DNA from: an uncultured Microbacterium sp.
GTDB taxonomy: Bacteria > Actinomycetota > Actinomycetes > Actinomycetales > Microbacteriaceae
DNA length: 64,000 nt
Reading direction: 5' to 3'
NCBI GenBank assembly: GCA_947503655.1
Contig: CANNEP010000002.1
Location: 1 to 64,000 of the forward strand
Of this stretch, positions 17,289-27,141 are shown one piece after another. The first letter of the stretch is position 1. Each line of letters opens with the position of its first letter. The position numbers and the translations under genes were made by a program. A model generated the notes under the pieces. The model made no database searches. It was not told where the DNA came from and worked only from the letters and a program-made list of their open reading frames with translations.

Positions 17289-18326
17289 GTGACTACCTCT
17301 GCTGTGCGTCTGCCTATTCCCCGTATCCCTGGGCGTCGTGAGCGACTCCAGAATATCCCGGTTGATGGACCGAAGAAGGTTCTGCTGGCCGCCCCCCGAG
17401 GATACTGCGCTGGTGTTGACCGCGCCGTCGTGGCTGTGGAGAAGGCGCTGGAGCGCTACGGCTCGCCCGTATACGTGCGCAAGCAAATCGTGCACAACAT
17501 TCACGTTGTCACCGAACTCGAGAAGATGGGCGCCATTTTCGTCGAAGAGGTTGACGAGGTTCCGGCGGGTGCACACATCGTGTTTAGCGCCCACGGTGTT
17601 TCGCCTGCCGTGGTGAACGCTGCTGCCGAGCGTGAACTGCACGCGATTGACGCGACGTGCCCGCTCGTCACGAAGGTGCACCGTGAGGCTGTGCGCTTCG
17701 CCCGCGATGACTACCAGATTCTGCTGATCGGCCACGAAGGTCACGAAGAGGTCGAGGGTACCGCCGGTGAGGCACCTGACCACGTCACCATCGTGAACTC
17801 GCCCGATGAGGCCGACACCGTCGTGGTGCGCGACCCGAACAAGGTGGTCTGGCTGTCGCAGACCACGCTGTCGGTCGACGAGACGATGGAGACGGTGCGT
17901 CGCCTGCGCGACCGCTTCCCGAACCTGCAAGACCCGCCGTCGGACGATATTTGCTACGCCACCCAGAACCGCCAGGTCGCGATCAAGAAGGTCGCGAAGG
18001 ACGCTGATCTGGTGATCGTTGTCGGCTCTGCGAACTCGTCGAACAGCGTGCGCCTCGTTGAGGTCGCGCTCGAGTACGGTGCCAAGGCTGCGTACCGCGT
18101 TGACTACGTTGACGAGGTCAAGCAGGAGTGGCTCGACGGAGTGAAGACCGTTGGCGTCACGAGTGGTGCCTCGGTGCCCGAGATTCTGGTGCAGGAAGTT
18201 CTGTCGGAGCTTGCCGGTGCCGGCTACGCCGATGTCGAAGAGGTTCGCACCGCGGAGGAAGACCTCATGTTCTCCCTGCCGAAGGAGCTGCGCCAAGACC
18301 GCGCGCTGGGCGGCCGTCGCGACTAG
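17289..18326 (+). CDS. ispH: 4-hydroxy-3-methylbut-2-enyl diphosphate reductase
   Basis: A 345-residue iron-sulfur enzyme for the last step of the non-mevalonate pathway, giving isopentenyl and dimethylallyl diphosphate. The three cluster cysteines are Cys40 (PRGYCAGV), Cys124 (DATCPLV) and Cys222 (ICYATQNRQ). The histidine segments VHNIHV and FSAHGVS and the [10 protein letters not shown] diphosphate loop are present. About 29 residues precede the core, an N-terminal extension that the leaderless GTG start predicts. Its products are the substrates of the cis-prenyltransferase 10 kb upstream. Confidence 0.96.
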   Translation: MTTSAVRLPIPRIPGRRERLQNIPVDGPKKVLLAAPRGYCAGVDRAVVAVEKALERYGSPVYVRKQIVHNIHVVTELEKMGAIFVEEVDEVPAGAHIVFSAHGVSPAVVNAAAERELHAIDATCPLVTKVHREAVRFARDDYQILLIGHEGHEEVEGTAGEAPDHVTIVNSPDEADTVVVRDPNKVVWLSQTTLSVDETMETVRRLRDRFPNLQDPPSDDICYATQNRQVAIKKVAKDADLVIVVGSANSSNSVRLVEVALEYGAKAAYRVDYVDEVKQEWLDGVKTVGVTSGASVPEILVQEVLSELAGAGYADVEEVRTAEEDLMFSLPKELRQDRALGGRRD

Positions 18327-18335
18327 TTCTGCGAC

Positions 18336-18374
18336 AACGGAACCATTCCGGCGGTTGTGGAATGTGGTTCCGTT
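18336..18374 (+). terminator. Terminator of ispH
   Basis: AACGGAACCA (18336-18345) pairs with 18365-18374 and TTCC with GGAA, with a small bulge. It starts 9 nt after the stop. Confidence 0.75.
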
Positions 18375-18402
18375 AATTCAGCGGGCGCATATGCGTACGC
18401 CG

Positions 18403-18408
18403 TAGCAT
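18403..18408 (+). promoter_or_regulatory. -10 box for the DUF6264 gene
   Basis: TAGCAT, 7 nt before the ATG at 18416. Confidence 0.6.
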
Positions 18409-18415
18409 AGGGGGC

Positions 18416-18970
18416 ATGTCTGACCCTGATGCGCGCCCTCGCCCGCAGTACGGCGAGTATGCGTCGGAGAGTGAGCAGCGCGCTCACATTCGTGAACCGC
18501 TCGCCGAGCCCGCGCCGACGCCATTGCACCCGCCGGTGGCTCCGGTGCCACCCGTTTCTTCGTATGAGATGGCGGCTCCCGTAGGCCCGGCTCGAGCAGC
18601 ACGACAGCCTGACCGCATCGTCACGATTGTGCTGCTGGCGATCGGCGCGCTCAACGTGGTGACGTCGTTCTTCTCGTTCCTCGACTTCGCGACGATGGTT
18701 GACCGGTCGTACGCGATGATGGGCGTTGACGGTTCGTTCTCCAACGTCGCGGCGGGCAAAACCTGGGGGCTCATCTCTGCCCTCGTTCTCGTTGCCGGTT
18801 ACGTCGTGACCGTCGTCATCGCACGCGCGCGCATGAAGGCGAACAAGCTGGCCTGGTTTATTCCCATCGGTGGTGCCGTCGTGACGTACGTCGTGCTGAT
18901 GGCGTGCATTTCGGTTCCGCTCATGTCAGACCCGGCCTTCATCGAATACGTGACTAGCAACTCTTCGTAA
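18416..18970 (+). CDS. DUF6264 membrane protein
   Basis: A 184-residue protein with a Pro-rich cytoplasmic N-terminus (1-60, opening RPQYGEYAS) and three predicted membrane helices at about 68-88, 117-137 and 146-168. The pattern fits the DUF6264 family that often follows ispH in Microbacteriaceae. No catalytic residues can be recognised and no function is known. It is closed by a strong terminator shared with fba. Confidence 0.75.
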   Translation: MSDPDARPRPQYGEYASESEQRAHIREPLAEPAPTPLHPPVAPVPPVSSYEMAAPVGPARAARQPDRIVTIVLLAIGALNVVTSFFSFLDFATMVDRSYAMMGVDGSFSNVAAGKTWGLISALVLVAGYVVTVVIARARMKANKLAWFIPIGGAVVTYVVLMACISVPLMSDPAFIEYVTSNSS

Positions 18971-18981
18971 CCGTATTACGC

Positions 18982-19019
18982 AAATGACCCCGGTTCCGTT
19001 GTGGAACCGGGGGTCATTT
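18982..19019. terminator. Bidirectional terminator between the DUF6264 gene and fba
   Basis: AAATGACCCC-GGTTCC pairs with GGAACC-GGGGGTCATTT, 16 bp with one bulged base and a five-base loop, T-rich on both flanks. Confidence 0.9.
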
Positions 19020-19034
19020 CGTTATTGAAGTGGC

Positions 19035-20063
<1,029 letters not shown>

Positions 20064-20182
20064 GGGAGTCTCCTTCAGAAAGGTGAAGAGGTGTCTCGCT
20101 TACTCTACCGAAGCGCAGGGATACGCGCTTTCTCTGTGACAAGAGTTGATAAGCGGAACCAACTTTGCTGCTGGTGAAAGAA

Positions 20183-20210
20183 TCGCAATTCCTTCGGCTG
20201 GAAATTGCGA
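20183..20210. promoter_or_regulatory. Inverted repeat in the fba/glpX intergenic region
   Basis: TCGCAATTCC and GGAAATTGCGA face each other across TTCGGCT, centred about 45 bp upstream of the glpX -10 box. It could be an operator for a regulator of both divergent genes or an RNA hairpin; sequence alone does not decide. Confidence 0.4.
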
Positions 20211-20240
20211 AACTGCCACGATTCCTGACTCAGGCGTCGT

Positions 20241-20246
20241 TATTCT
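20241..20246 (+). promoter_or_regulatory. -10 box for glpX
   Basis: TATTCT, 6 nt before the ATG at 20253. Confidence 0.65.
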
Positions 20247-20252
20247 GGGGGC

Positions 20253-21245
20253 ATGGTGAGCCTGACGGCAGATATGTCCCCCCTTCGTCCCGACCGCAAC
20301 CTGGCAATGGAATTGGTGCGTGCGACTGAAGCCGCATCGATTCGCGCGGTTCCCTTTATTGGCCGTGGAGCCAAGGAAGCCGCTGACGGCGCTGCCGTTG
20401 ACGCGATGCGCGCCTTCCTGCGCACCGTGAACTTCGATGGCCGCATCGTGATCGGCGAGGGCGAGAAAGACAACGCGCCCATGCTCTTCAACGGTGAGCA
20501 TGTTGGTTCCGGTCAGGGCATGCAGTGTGACGTCGCGGTTGACCCGATCGATGGCACGACGCTCACGGCGCTGGGCCGCAACAACGCACTCTCGGTGATC
20601 GCGGTTGCTGACCGTGGCACGATGCTCGACGCCTCCAGCGTCTTCTACATGGACAAGCTCGTCACCGGCCCTGCTGGTGTCGGCGTGGTCGACATTCGCC
20701 TGCCGATTGGTGAGAACATCCGCCTGCTGGCGAAGGCGCTCGGCAAGCCGGTTGAGGAGATGGTGGTTTCGGTGCTGCACCGTCCCCGTCACGAAAAGCT
20801 CATCCAGGAGATTCGCGAGGCTGGTGCCGGAACGCGACTGATGACCGACGGCGACGTTGCCGGTGGCATCAACGCGGCACGACACAACGCACGCACCGAC
20901 ATGTGTGTCGGTATTGGCGGGAGCCCGGAGGGCATCGTCACTGCGTGCGCCATTAAGGCGCTCGGCGGACACATTCAGGGTCGCCTCTGGCCGCAGACCG
21001 ACGACGAGAAGCAGCGCGGTCTTGACGCCGGACTCAAGTTCGACGACTACGTCTACGGCGCCGACGAACTCGTCGCGAGCGACAACACGATCTTCGTCGC
21101 CACCGGTGTCACCGATGGCCAGCTTGTGGCCGGTGTGCGTCGCGAGGGTGACTACATCTACACCGAATCGGTCGTGCTGCGGAGCGCCTCCGGAACCCTG
21201 CGTCGAGTCTCGTCTGAACACCTCGTATCGAAGTGGTTCGGCTGA
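20253..21245 (+). CDS. glpX: Class II fructose-1,6-bisphosphatase
   Basis: A 330-residue GlpX-type phosphatase removing the 1-phosphate of fructose 1,6-bisphosphate, the committed step of gluconeogenesis and the usual FBPase of actinobacteria. The metal-binding motifs IGEGEKDNAPM and VDPIDGTT are intact, and the C-terminal GGSPEGIVTACAIKALGG segment is conserved. The leaderless ATG at 20253 gives an N-terminus typical of the family. In M. tuberculosis glpX lies beside fumC; here it is moved next to fba. Confidence 0.96.
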   Translation: MVSLTADMSPLRPDRNLAMELVRATEAASIRAVPFIGRGAKEAADGAAVDAMRAFLRTVNFDGRIVIGEGEKDNAPMLFNGEHVGSGQGMQCDVAVDPIDGTTLTALGRNNALSVIAVADRGTMLDASSVFYMDKLVTGPAGVGVVDIRLPIGENIRLLAKALGKPVEEMVVSVLHRPRHEKLIQEIREAGAGTRLMTDGDVAGGINAARHNARTDMCVGIGGSPEGIVTACAIKALGGHIQGRLWPQTDDEKQRGLDAGLKFDDYVYGADELVASDNTIFVATGVTDGQLVAGVRREGDYIYTESVVLRSASGTLRRVSSEHLVSKWFG

Positions 21246-21280
21246 GTTTCGCTTGATCTTCGGGCATCGCGTGCCCGCTG

Positions 21281-21314
21281 AGAAGGGCCGAGTCGTTACT
21301 GACTCGGCCCTTCT
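21281..21314 (+). terminator. Terminator of glpX
   Basis: A perfect 14-bp stem (21281-21294 with 21301-21314) and six-base loop. A smaller hairpin (CGGGCA/TGCCCG, 21261-21277) precedes it. Confidence 0.9.
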
Positions 21315-21434
21315 GCGTTGCCAAAACGTGGCCGCTTCGTGACGTGTCTTGACGGTGACGCTCAGGTTCTGAGTGGGATGATGGATTCACGAGTCGCGCG
21401 AATGGCGTGCGTCGTGTACCTAACGAGGTAGAAA

Positions 21435-21632
21435 ATGGCAATCGAAGCGAATCGTCCGGCCACCGCCGCGCACGCAGTCATTGCAGACGCTACCGACCCG
21501 GCACGCCGCAAGGACGTTGTGTTCCGCAAGCGTCGCCCGGCCGGTGAAGAGATGAGCTCCTGGTGGCCCGTCGCCGCCTTCGTCTTTGTGACGATTTCCG
21601 TCGTTTCGCTCCTCAGTTTCATCCCCGGGTAA
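21435..21632 (+). CDS. Small single-pass membrane protein, unknown
   Basis: A 65-residue protein: a basic, Ala-rich cytoplasmic N-terminus with RRKDVVFRKRR, then a membrane helix at about residues 43-63 preceded by a WW pair. The ATG at 21435 has GAGGTAGAAA as ribosome-binding site. TTGACG at 21349-21354 with GATGAT about 20 bp later is a possible promoter. I do not recognise a family. Its end meets the 3' end of a decayed amidohydrolase gene on the other strand, so it may be a survivor of a rearranged locus. Confidence 0.6.
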   Translation: MAIEANRPATAAHAVIADATDPARRKDVVFRKRRPAGEEMSSWWPVAAFVFVTISVVSLLSFIPG

Positions 21633-21649
21633 CTTTCTCCTCCCCGAGG

Positions 21650-22455
21650 GATCTGCCGTTCTGTTGCTCCGCCGCGAGACACTTCACCATCATGAACGCG
21701 CCCGGAATCTCGGCGAGCACGAACGAGAAGTCGTCCGAGCCCATGATGCCGTGCGGCTTAATGGTGACGCTGTCTTCGCCGTACATCTGGTGAATCTGGT
21801 CGACGGCGAACGCATGCTCGGCATCAGCGTTCACCGTCGGAATGTACTGCGTCGTGAAGCTGATATCTGCGGTGCAGCCGTAGCCGCGGGCGATACCTTC
21901 GGTGAGGTCGGTGATCATGCCAGGTAGGGCCTCGAGTGTTGCGGCAGACATGGTGCGGACGGTGGCACCGAGCGTCGCCTGCTCCGGGATGACGTTGAGC
22001 GCATCACCGGCCTGGAGCTGCGTCACCGAAATTACGACGGGGTCAAAGACATCGAATCGGCGCGTGATCATCGACTGCTGGTCACGACGTTCGCTGAGGA
22101 GGCGTGCGGCACCGATGAGCCCGGTCGTGTGCAGCTCGTGTCTGCATGCGTGCATGTTTCCGTTCGTCGAGCGGTAGGGGAGATCGTTGACTTCGGTGAC
22201 GGGCAGGCCGTCCATGTCTCCGCGCAGCAGGACAACGGGCCCGGGGTGTGCGCCGCGAAGCACGGCTGTCACCGACGTGGTGTCGGTGCCGACGGAGATT
22301 TCGAGCGGCAGGCCTTCGAGTTCGCGGAGCACGACGGCCTGCGTCTGGGGGAGGTCGAGGCCAACTTCGGGAATCTGGTGTAGCTCGCGCCTGATCGCGA
22401 CGAGTTCGGGGAGAAGGTCCTGGGCTACGGTGGCGATCTCGGCAGAAGATGACAT
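21650..22455 (-). pseudogene. M20 amidohydrolase (hippurate hydrolase-like), decayed
   Basis: The frame is open but cannot encode an active M20 peptidase/amidohydrolase. The N-terminal part (ELVAIRRELHQIPEVGLDLPQTQ, VLLRGDMDGLPVTE) is normal. The metal motif, normally HACGHDxHT, reads HACRHELHT. From there the sequence jumps straight to MITRRFDVFDPVVIS, so about 100 residues are missing, including the EEG catalytic glutamate, a metal histidine and most of the dimerisation domain. The C-terminus is also lost after IPGAFMMV. Intact relatives have about 390-400 residues. The ATG at 22455 with GGAG upstream is the likely original start; a frame continues to 22497. Confidence 0.8.
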
Positions 22456-22525
22456 GACGCTCCATTGCGTACCGAGGCTATGGTTCTGTGCGTCCATGCC
22501 TAGCAGGTCAACGGCGCCGGTGGCG

Positions 22526-22552
22526 GGACGGTCTCATTGGCTGAGACCGTCC
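22526..22552 (-). terminator. Terminator of rmuC
   Basis: A perfect 11-bp stem (22526-22536 with 22542-22552) and five-base loop, 9 nt beyond the rmuC stop. Confidence 0.85.
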
Positions 22553-22561
22553 GTCGTGTTG

Positions 22562-23884
22562 TTAGTCTGTGGCGCGGCGCCGGATGTCGTCGGCGAGGTC
22601 AGCCTGCCAGAGCGTGTCGTTCTCGGGTGTGAGCTCGGTGACCTCGGACACAAGTTCGGCCTCGGTAACCGCGTCAGCCACGGTGTCAGTCTCAGCACTC
22701 ACAAACTCTGCAGCCACGAGGGGGCGCGGTGTTGTGGAAATCTCCTCCTGCTCCCGCATACTCGCGAGCTTCGTCGCGTCGATGCCGGGGAACTTTCGTG
22801 CGGTGACGAGAACCCGCGACTCGAGCGAGCCGGCGAACTTGTTGTAGGCGCCGACGGTGCGTTCGATCGCTCGGCGGAGGTCATCGGCGTGACCGGCGAG
22901 CGCGCCGAGGCGGTCGTAGAGCTGGTTGCCGAGCGCGAACAGTTGGTGTGCTTCGGCCGACACATCATCTTGCGTCCACGTGTAAGCCACCGACTTCAGT
23001 ACGGCCCACAGGCTGACGGGGGAGGCGAGTGCCACCCGCTGGCGGAAGGCGTAGTCCAGCAGCGCCGGGTCAGCATCCAATGCCGCTGACAGCATCGCCT
23101 CGTTTGGCAAGAAGCAAATGACAAACTCCGGGCTCGACTCCAAGCCGGTCCAGTATTGACGCTTCGCCAGTGCATCAACGTGCGACTTCACGGCCCGCGC
23201 GTGCTGGGCGAGAGCAGCGGCGCGCTCAGCCTCTGACTCGTGCGCCGAAGCTTGCAGATACGCGTCGAGTGGGGCCTTCGCATCCAACGCGATTGCCTTG
23301 CTCCCCGGCAGGCGCACGATCATGTCGGGGCGGCCCGTCGCACCAGACTCTGTGGTGATGCTGGTCTGAACGTCGAAGTCGACGTGGTGCGTCAACCCAG
23401 CCGCCTCAACAACGCGGCGCAGCTGTGTCTCACCCCAGGTTCCGCGGGTCGTCGTCGACCGCAACGCACTCGCCAACGTATTCGTCGCGTTTCGTAGCGA
23501 CTCGTCGTTGATCTGTGCTTGGCGTAGCTGCTCTCCGAGTTGGCCGAACTGCTCTTGGCGGTCTCTCTCCATCGACGCCATCGCGCGCTGCATATTGTGC
23601 AGAGTCTCGGCGACCGGGCTGAGCGCCGTAAGCACCCGGGCTTCTTCGCGCTCGCGTTCGCGGTGCGCCTCTTGCTCATCACGCGCGCGCTCGGTGTACT
23701 CCCGATACGACGCCTGCTGCTGCATGAGCTGCTCGCGCAGTGCTGTGACATTCGCCTCACTCGCTGACAGCCGTGACAGCAATACGGTGTCGTCAGCGGT
23801 GACGCGCCCACGCGCAAACCAGCCCAGGGCGAGGCCACCGGCGAGTGCCAGAACGACGAGTAGAACAGCGATCAAGGGATCCAT
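22562..23884 (-). CDS. rmuC: DNA recombination protein RmuC
   Basis: A 440-residue protein with an N-terminal membrane helix (about 5-24), a long coiled coil (about 40-130) and a nuclease-like RmuC domain with GTWGETQLRRVVEAAGL, ALDAKAPLDAYLQA and VICFLPNEAMLSAAL. RmuC limits inversions between short inverted repeats in E. coli; its catalytic activity is inferred from the fold. The C-terminal 60 residues are acidic and low in complexity. The ATG at 23884 has CAGACT 6 nt upstream; the frame continues to 24058 but that extension lacks family resemblance. Confidence 0.92.
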   Translation of the reverse strand: MDPLIAVLLVVLALAGGLALGWFARGRVTADDTVLLSRLSASEANVTALREQLMQQQASYREYTERARDEQEAHREREREEARVLTALSPVAETLHNMQRAMASMERDRQEQFGQLGEQLRQAQINDESLRNATNTLASALRSTTTRGTWGETQLRRVVEAAGLTHHVDFDVQTSITTESGATGRPDMIVRLPGSKAIALDAKAPLDAYLQASAHESEAERAAALAQHARAVKSHVDALAKRQYWTGLESSPEFVICFLPNEAMLSAALDADPALLDYAFRQRVALASPVSLWAVLKSVAYTWTQDDVSAEAHQLFALGNQLYDRLGALAGHADDLRRAIERTVGAYNKFAGSLESRVLVTARKFPGIDATKLASMREQEEISTTPRPLVAAEFVSAETDTVADAVTEAELVSEVTELTPENDTLWQADLADDIRRRATD

Positions 23885-23890
23885 GTTTTC

Positions 23891-23896
23891 AGTCTG
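23891..23896 (-). promoter_or_regulatory. -10 box for rmuC
   Basis: CAGACT on the minus strand, 6 nt before the ATG at 23884. Confidence 0.5.
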
Positions 23897-23945
23897 CCCG
23901 GGGCCTCCGACATTGCTTGCAAGCGAAGCGAAAAGCGCGGAAAAA

Positions 23946-24545
23946 TCAGGAGAGAACGAGTGATTCGGCGAGCGTTGCAACCTGAATCTGTCCGACGCGC
24001 ACACGCGTCTTGGCAGCCAGCTCACGAATGTCAGTAGCGTCAACGCGACGAGCCGCATCGATCATGATGTGTGCCGACGCGAGAGCGTCAGCCGTCGCCT
24101 CGTGGTGCGAAAAATCAGTGAATCCGGCAGCAGCCGCGGCGAACGGCAGACGGTACGACTCAAGGTCATAGACCTTGCGCGCGACCTGCACGCTACAGAC
24201 GTACTCATACGGCGGGCAAACGTCGCCGGTGGCCTCGCACGCGCGCCGAATCACGGCCATATCGAAGCCCGCATTGTGGGCCACCATGACGTCATCGCCA
24301 GCGAAATCCTCGAGAAACTCGAGCTGGTCACTCCACCCGATCGCGGTCGTGACATCTTCGGCGTGAATGCCGTGAATCTCAACGTTGCGCGCATGAAACT
24401 CCTCGTACGGAGCGGGCGGCTGAATGAGCCAGCCCGTCTGCTCAACGATCTTTCCCGCGCGCACGCGCACGAGGCCGACGGAGCACGCCGAAGCGTTGCT
24501 GGAGTTCGCCGTCTCGAAATCGATCGCGGTGAAATCCAATGACAT
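23946..24545 (-). CDS. DnaQ-like 3'-5' exonuclease
   Basis: A 199-residue protein of the DEDDh exonuclease family, similar to the epsilon proofreading subunit of DNA polymerase III. Exo I is FTAIDFETA (Asp and Glu), Exo II is VMVAHNAGFDMAVI, and Exo III is FSHHEATADALASAHIM with the general-base His and Asp. No polymerase-binding or BRCT domain is attached. The ATG at 24545 has AGGAGAAG upstream; a longer frame reaching 25289 lies over the methyltransferase gene on the other strand and is not real. Confidence 0.9.
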   Translation of the reverse strand: MSLDFTAIDFETANSSNASACSVGLVRVRAGKIVEQTGWLIQPPAPYEEFHARNVEIHGIHAEDVTTAIGWSDQLEFLEDFAGDDVMVAHNAGFDMAVIRRACEATGDVCPPYEYVCSVQVARKVYDLESYRLPFAAAAAGFTDFSHHEATADALASAHIMIDAARRVDATDIRELAAKTRVRVGQIQVATLAESLVLS

Positions 24546-24644
24546 GTGCTGACTCTTCTCCTGCGGCGCGCGCCGCATGTGCAGGCGCGCCATAGTCCAG
24601 TTTATCGCGGACGCCGAGCGCGGGTGGCTGTCGGCGCCCGGTGC

Positions 24645-24650
24645 TAGGTT
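24645..24650 (+). promoter_or_regulatory. -10 box for the methyltransferase gene
   Basis: TAGGTT, 6 nt before the ATG at 24657. Confidence 0.65.
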
Positions 24651-24656
24651 CACATC

Positions 24657-25400
24657 ATGGCCAGTCGCGAAGAAATGTCGACCTCGTTCGGAGCCGCGTC
24701 GGCGGCGTATGACGTGGGGCGCCCCGAGTATCCGGCAGAGTCGGTGGCGTTCTTGCTTGCGCCTCTCGAAGGGCGTGCGCGAGTGGCTGATGTGGGCGCC
24801 GGAACCGGCAAGTTGTTGCGCTCGATTTTGCGGGTTCGTGACGTGGATGCAGTGGCTGTTGACCCCGATGCAGCGATGCTCGAGACGCTGGCTGAGCGAA
24901 CGCCGGGCGTTGGCAGGAGAGTCGGAACCGCGGAGCAGTTGCCGCTGGAAGACGCGAGCGTCGACGCGGTTGTCATGGGTCAGGCTTGGCACTGGGTGGA
25001 GCCGGTCGCGGGTTCGCGCGAAATTGGGCGCGTATTGCGCCCGGGCGGTGGGCTCGGCTTGATCTGGAACGTCCGCGACGAGCGCGTCGTGTGGGTGCAT
25101 AAGTTGACCCACATTCTGCATGCGTCCAGCGCCGAAGAGATGATCGCCGACGGCCACATTCCGATCCACGAGCCATTTGGAGAGCTCGAAAAGCACGTGT
25201 TCGAGTGGGAGCGGGTCATGACGCGTAGCGACATCGAGTCGATGGTGCGTTCGCGTAGTTACTTCATCACCGCGCCGGAGGCTGACCAAGAGCGCATGAT
25301 TTCTGAGGTCGGCGTGCTTCTCGATGGCCTCGGCGTTGTGGGGGAGCAGACCATCGCGATGCCCTACGTGACGAAAGCGTTCCGCGCAACGCGCCCCTAG
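24657..25400 (+). CDS. Class I SAM-dependent methyltransferase
   Basis: A 247-residue Rossmann-fold methyltransferase. Motif I is VADVGAGTGKLLRSI, the acidic residue of motif II is in VAVDPDAAML, motif III is GTAEQLPLEDASVDAVV and motif IV has GQAWHWV. The SFGAASAAYDVGRPEYP opening is typical of the YafE/UbiE-like group that modifies small molecules. The substrate is unknown and no neighbour suggests one. Confidence 0.87.
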   Translation: MASREEMSTSFGAASAAYDVGRPEYPAESVAFLLAPLEGRARVADVGAGTGKLLRSILRVRDVDAVAVDPDAAMLETLAERTPGVGRRVGTAEQLPLEDASVDAVVMGQAWHWVEPVAGSREIGRVLRPGGGLGLIWNVRDERVVWVHKLTHILHASSAEEMIADGHIPIHEPFGELEKHVFEWERVMTRSDIESMVRSRSYFITAPEADQERMISEVGVLLDGLGVVGEQTIAMPYVTKAFRATRP

Positions 25401-25448
25401 GTTCCGCTCGCCGCCCTGCTCAGCGCAAGAATCGCGCGCGAAGCCGCG

Positions 25449-25454
25449 TAGACT
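25449..25454 (+). promoter_or_regulatory. -10 box for ychF
   Basis: TAGACT, 8 nt before the GTG at 25463, slightly longer than usual here. It leaves open a TTG start at 25457. Confidence 0.5.
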
Positions 25455-25462
25455 TGTTGCCC

Positions 25463-26536
25463 GTGGCTCTTACTATCGGAATCGTTGGCCTGCCCAACGT
25501 CGGCAAGTCGACTCTTTTCAACGCGCTGACGCGCAACAACGTGCTCGCGGCGAACTACCCGTTCGCGACGATCGAGCCGAACGTTGGTGTCGTGAACCTT
25601 CCCGACCCGCGTCTTCAGAAGCTCGCCGACGTCTTCAACTCCGAGCGTTTGTTGCCCGCGACGGTATCGTTCGTTGACATCGCCGGCATCGTGCGCGGTG
25701 CGAGCGAGGGCGAGGGCCTGGGCAACCAGTTCCTTGCGAACATTCGCGAAGCCGACGCCATCGCCCAGGTTGTACGTGGCTTCACCGACGGCGACGTCGT
25801 GCACGTCGACGGCGAAGTTAACCCCCGCAACGACATGGAGACCATCAACGCTGAGCTCATGCTCGCTGACCTCCAGACGCTCGAAAAGGCGATCGTTCGC
25901 TACGAAAAAGAGGTCAAGCAGAAGAAGGCTGACCCCGAAGTTCTTGCGGCAGCGAACGCTGCGAAGGATGCGCTGGAGCGCGGCATTTTGCTGTCGGGCA
26001 GTGGCATTGACGTCACGCCGATCCGCGAGCTGGGTCTGCTGACCGCTAAGCCCTACATTTACGTTTTCAACGTCGACGAGGCGATTCTGACTGACGACTC
26101 GAAGAAGGCCGAGCTTGCTGAGCTCGTCGCTCCCGCTCAGGCTGTCTTCCTCGACGCGAAGATCGAGTCTGAGCTCATTGATCTCGACCCGGAAGATGCG
26201 CAGGAACTGCTCGAAGCTACCGGTCAGACCGAGTCGGGTCTCGACCAGCTCGCTCGCATTGGCTTTGCGACGCTGGGTCTGCAGACCTACTTGACCGCGG
26301 GGCCGAAGGAAGCGCGTGCGTGGACGATCCCGCAGGGCGCGAAGGCTCCGCAGGCTGCCGGTGTCATTCACACCGACTTTGAAAAGGGCTTCATTAAGGC
26401 CGAGGTCATCTCGTTCGAAGACCTCATTGCGACTGGTTCGGTTGCTGAAGCTCGCGCCAAGGGCAAGGCTCGCCTCGAGGGCAAGGACTACGTCATGCGC
26501 GACGGCGACGTGGTGGAGTTCCGCTTTAACGTGTAG
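25463..26536 (+). CDS. ychF: Ribosome-binding ATPase YchF
   Basis: A 357-residue OBG-family protein. G1 is [14 protein letters not shown]; the G2/G3 region reads [12 protein letters not shown] and [21 protein letters not shown]; the G4 position is FNVDEA rather than NKxD, which explains the preference for ATP over GTP. A coiled coil (about 130-175) and a C-terminal TGS domain (about 275-357) complete the protein. YchF binds ribosomes and affects the translation and stress response. Its position after ispH is conserved in actinobacteria. Confidence 0.96.
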   Translation: MALTIGIVGLPNVGKSTLFNALTRNNVLAANYPFATIEPNVGVVNLPDPRLQKLADVFNSERLLPATVSFVDIAGIVRGASEGEGLGNQFLANIREADAIAQVVRGFTDGDVVHVDGEVNPRNDMETINAELMLADLQTLEKAIVRYEKEVKQKKADPEVLAAANAAKDALERGILLSGSGIDVTPIRELGLLTAKPYIYVFNVDEAILTDDSKKAELAELVAPAQAVFLDAKIESELIDLDPEDAQELLEATGQTESGLDQLARIGFATLGLQTYLTAGPKEARAWTIPQGAKAPQAAGVIHTDFEKGFIKAEVISFEDLIATGSVAEARAKGKARLEGKDYVMRDGDVVEFRFNV

Positions 26537-26557
26537 CGTTATTGACGAGACCCGTTA

Positions 26558-26563
26558 TATCCT
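26558..26563 (+). promoter_or_regulatory. -10 box for higBA
   Basis: TATCCT, 7 nt before the GTG at 26571. Confidence 0.55.
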
Positions 26564-26570
26564 GGGGCGT

Positions 26571-26852
26571 GTGATCAGATCGTTCGGAAACAAGGACACC
26601 GATCGTCTGTGGCATCGTGAATTCGTGCCATCGATCGATCCTCGGATCCACTCGGTCGCATTGCGCAAACTTCGTCAGGTGGGATCCGCCGAGTCGTTGG
26701 ATGATCTCAGGGTACCTCCAGGAACTCGGCTTGAGCCACTGAAGGGCGATCGAGCGGGTCAACACAGCATCAGGATCAATGACCAGTGCCGCATCTGCTT
26801 CGTGTGGACGGACGCCGGACCAGAGGAGGTGGAGATCGTTGACCACCACTGA
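26571..26852 (+). CDS. higB: HigB-type toxin (RelE superfamily mRNA interferase)
   Basis: A 93-residue RelE/HigB fold protein that would cut mRNA on the ribosome. It opens VIRSFGNKDTDRLW, continues with LRKLRQVGSAESLDDLRVPPG, and ends with the basic core LKGDRAGQHSIRINDQCRICFVW typical of HigB. Its stop overlaps the antitoxin start by 14 nt. Toxin-before-antitoxin order is characteristic of higBA. The GTG start fits a leaderless promoter, so the same operon promoter would drive both genes and be repressed by HigA. Confidence 0.9.
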   Translation: MIRSFGNKDTDRLWHREFVPSIDPRIHSVALRKLRQVGSAESLDDLRVPPGTRLEPLKGDRAGQHSIRINDQCRICFVWTDAGPEEVEIVDHH

Positions 26853-27141
26853 CAAGATTCCCCCGATCCACCCGGGCGTGGTTCTCATGGAGGACTTCAT
26901 CAAGGGTTTCGAGATCACGCAGAACCGACTTGCCGTCGCAATCGGAGTGCCCCCACGGCGGATCAACGAGATCGTGCACGGCAAGCGTGGGATCACGGCA
27001 GATACGGCGCTTCGCCTTGCGAAGTACTTCGGCACCTCGGCAGAGTTCTGGATCAATCTGCAGAGTCACTACGAGCTTGACCGCGCAGAGGACCTTGCTG
27101 GTGTCCAGATCGCGTCGATCGCGCCGTTGAAGATCGCGTGA
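26839..27141 (+). CDS. higA: HigA-type antitoxin (XRE family)
   Basis: A 100-residue Cro/CI helix-turn-helix protein of the HigA type. It has the HPGVVLMEDFIKGFEIT lead-in, the helix-turn-helix TQNRLAVAIGVPPRRINEIVHGKRGIT and the family tail ALRLAKYFGTSAEFWINLQ. The likely start is a TTG at 26839 because AGGAGG (26824-26829) lies upstream at workable spacing and no ATG or GTG does better. It should neutralise HigB and repress the operon. Its stop overlaps the GTG of the damaged kinase gene (GTGA at 27138-27141). Confidence 0.9.
   Translation: MTTTDKIPPIHPGVVLMEDFIKGFEITQNRLAVAIGVPPRRINEIVHGKRGITADTALRLAKYFGTSAEFWINLQSHYELDRAEDLAGVQIASIAPLKIA

Noticed and set aside
23946..25289. Extended 447-residue form of the DnaQ-like exonuclease
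   Set aside because: The extra 248 residues lie antisense to the methyltransferase gene and lack family resemblance; the ATG at 24545 has a good ribosome-binding site.
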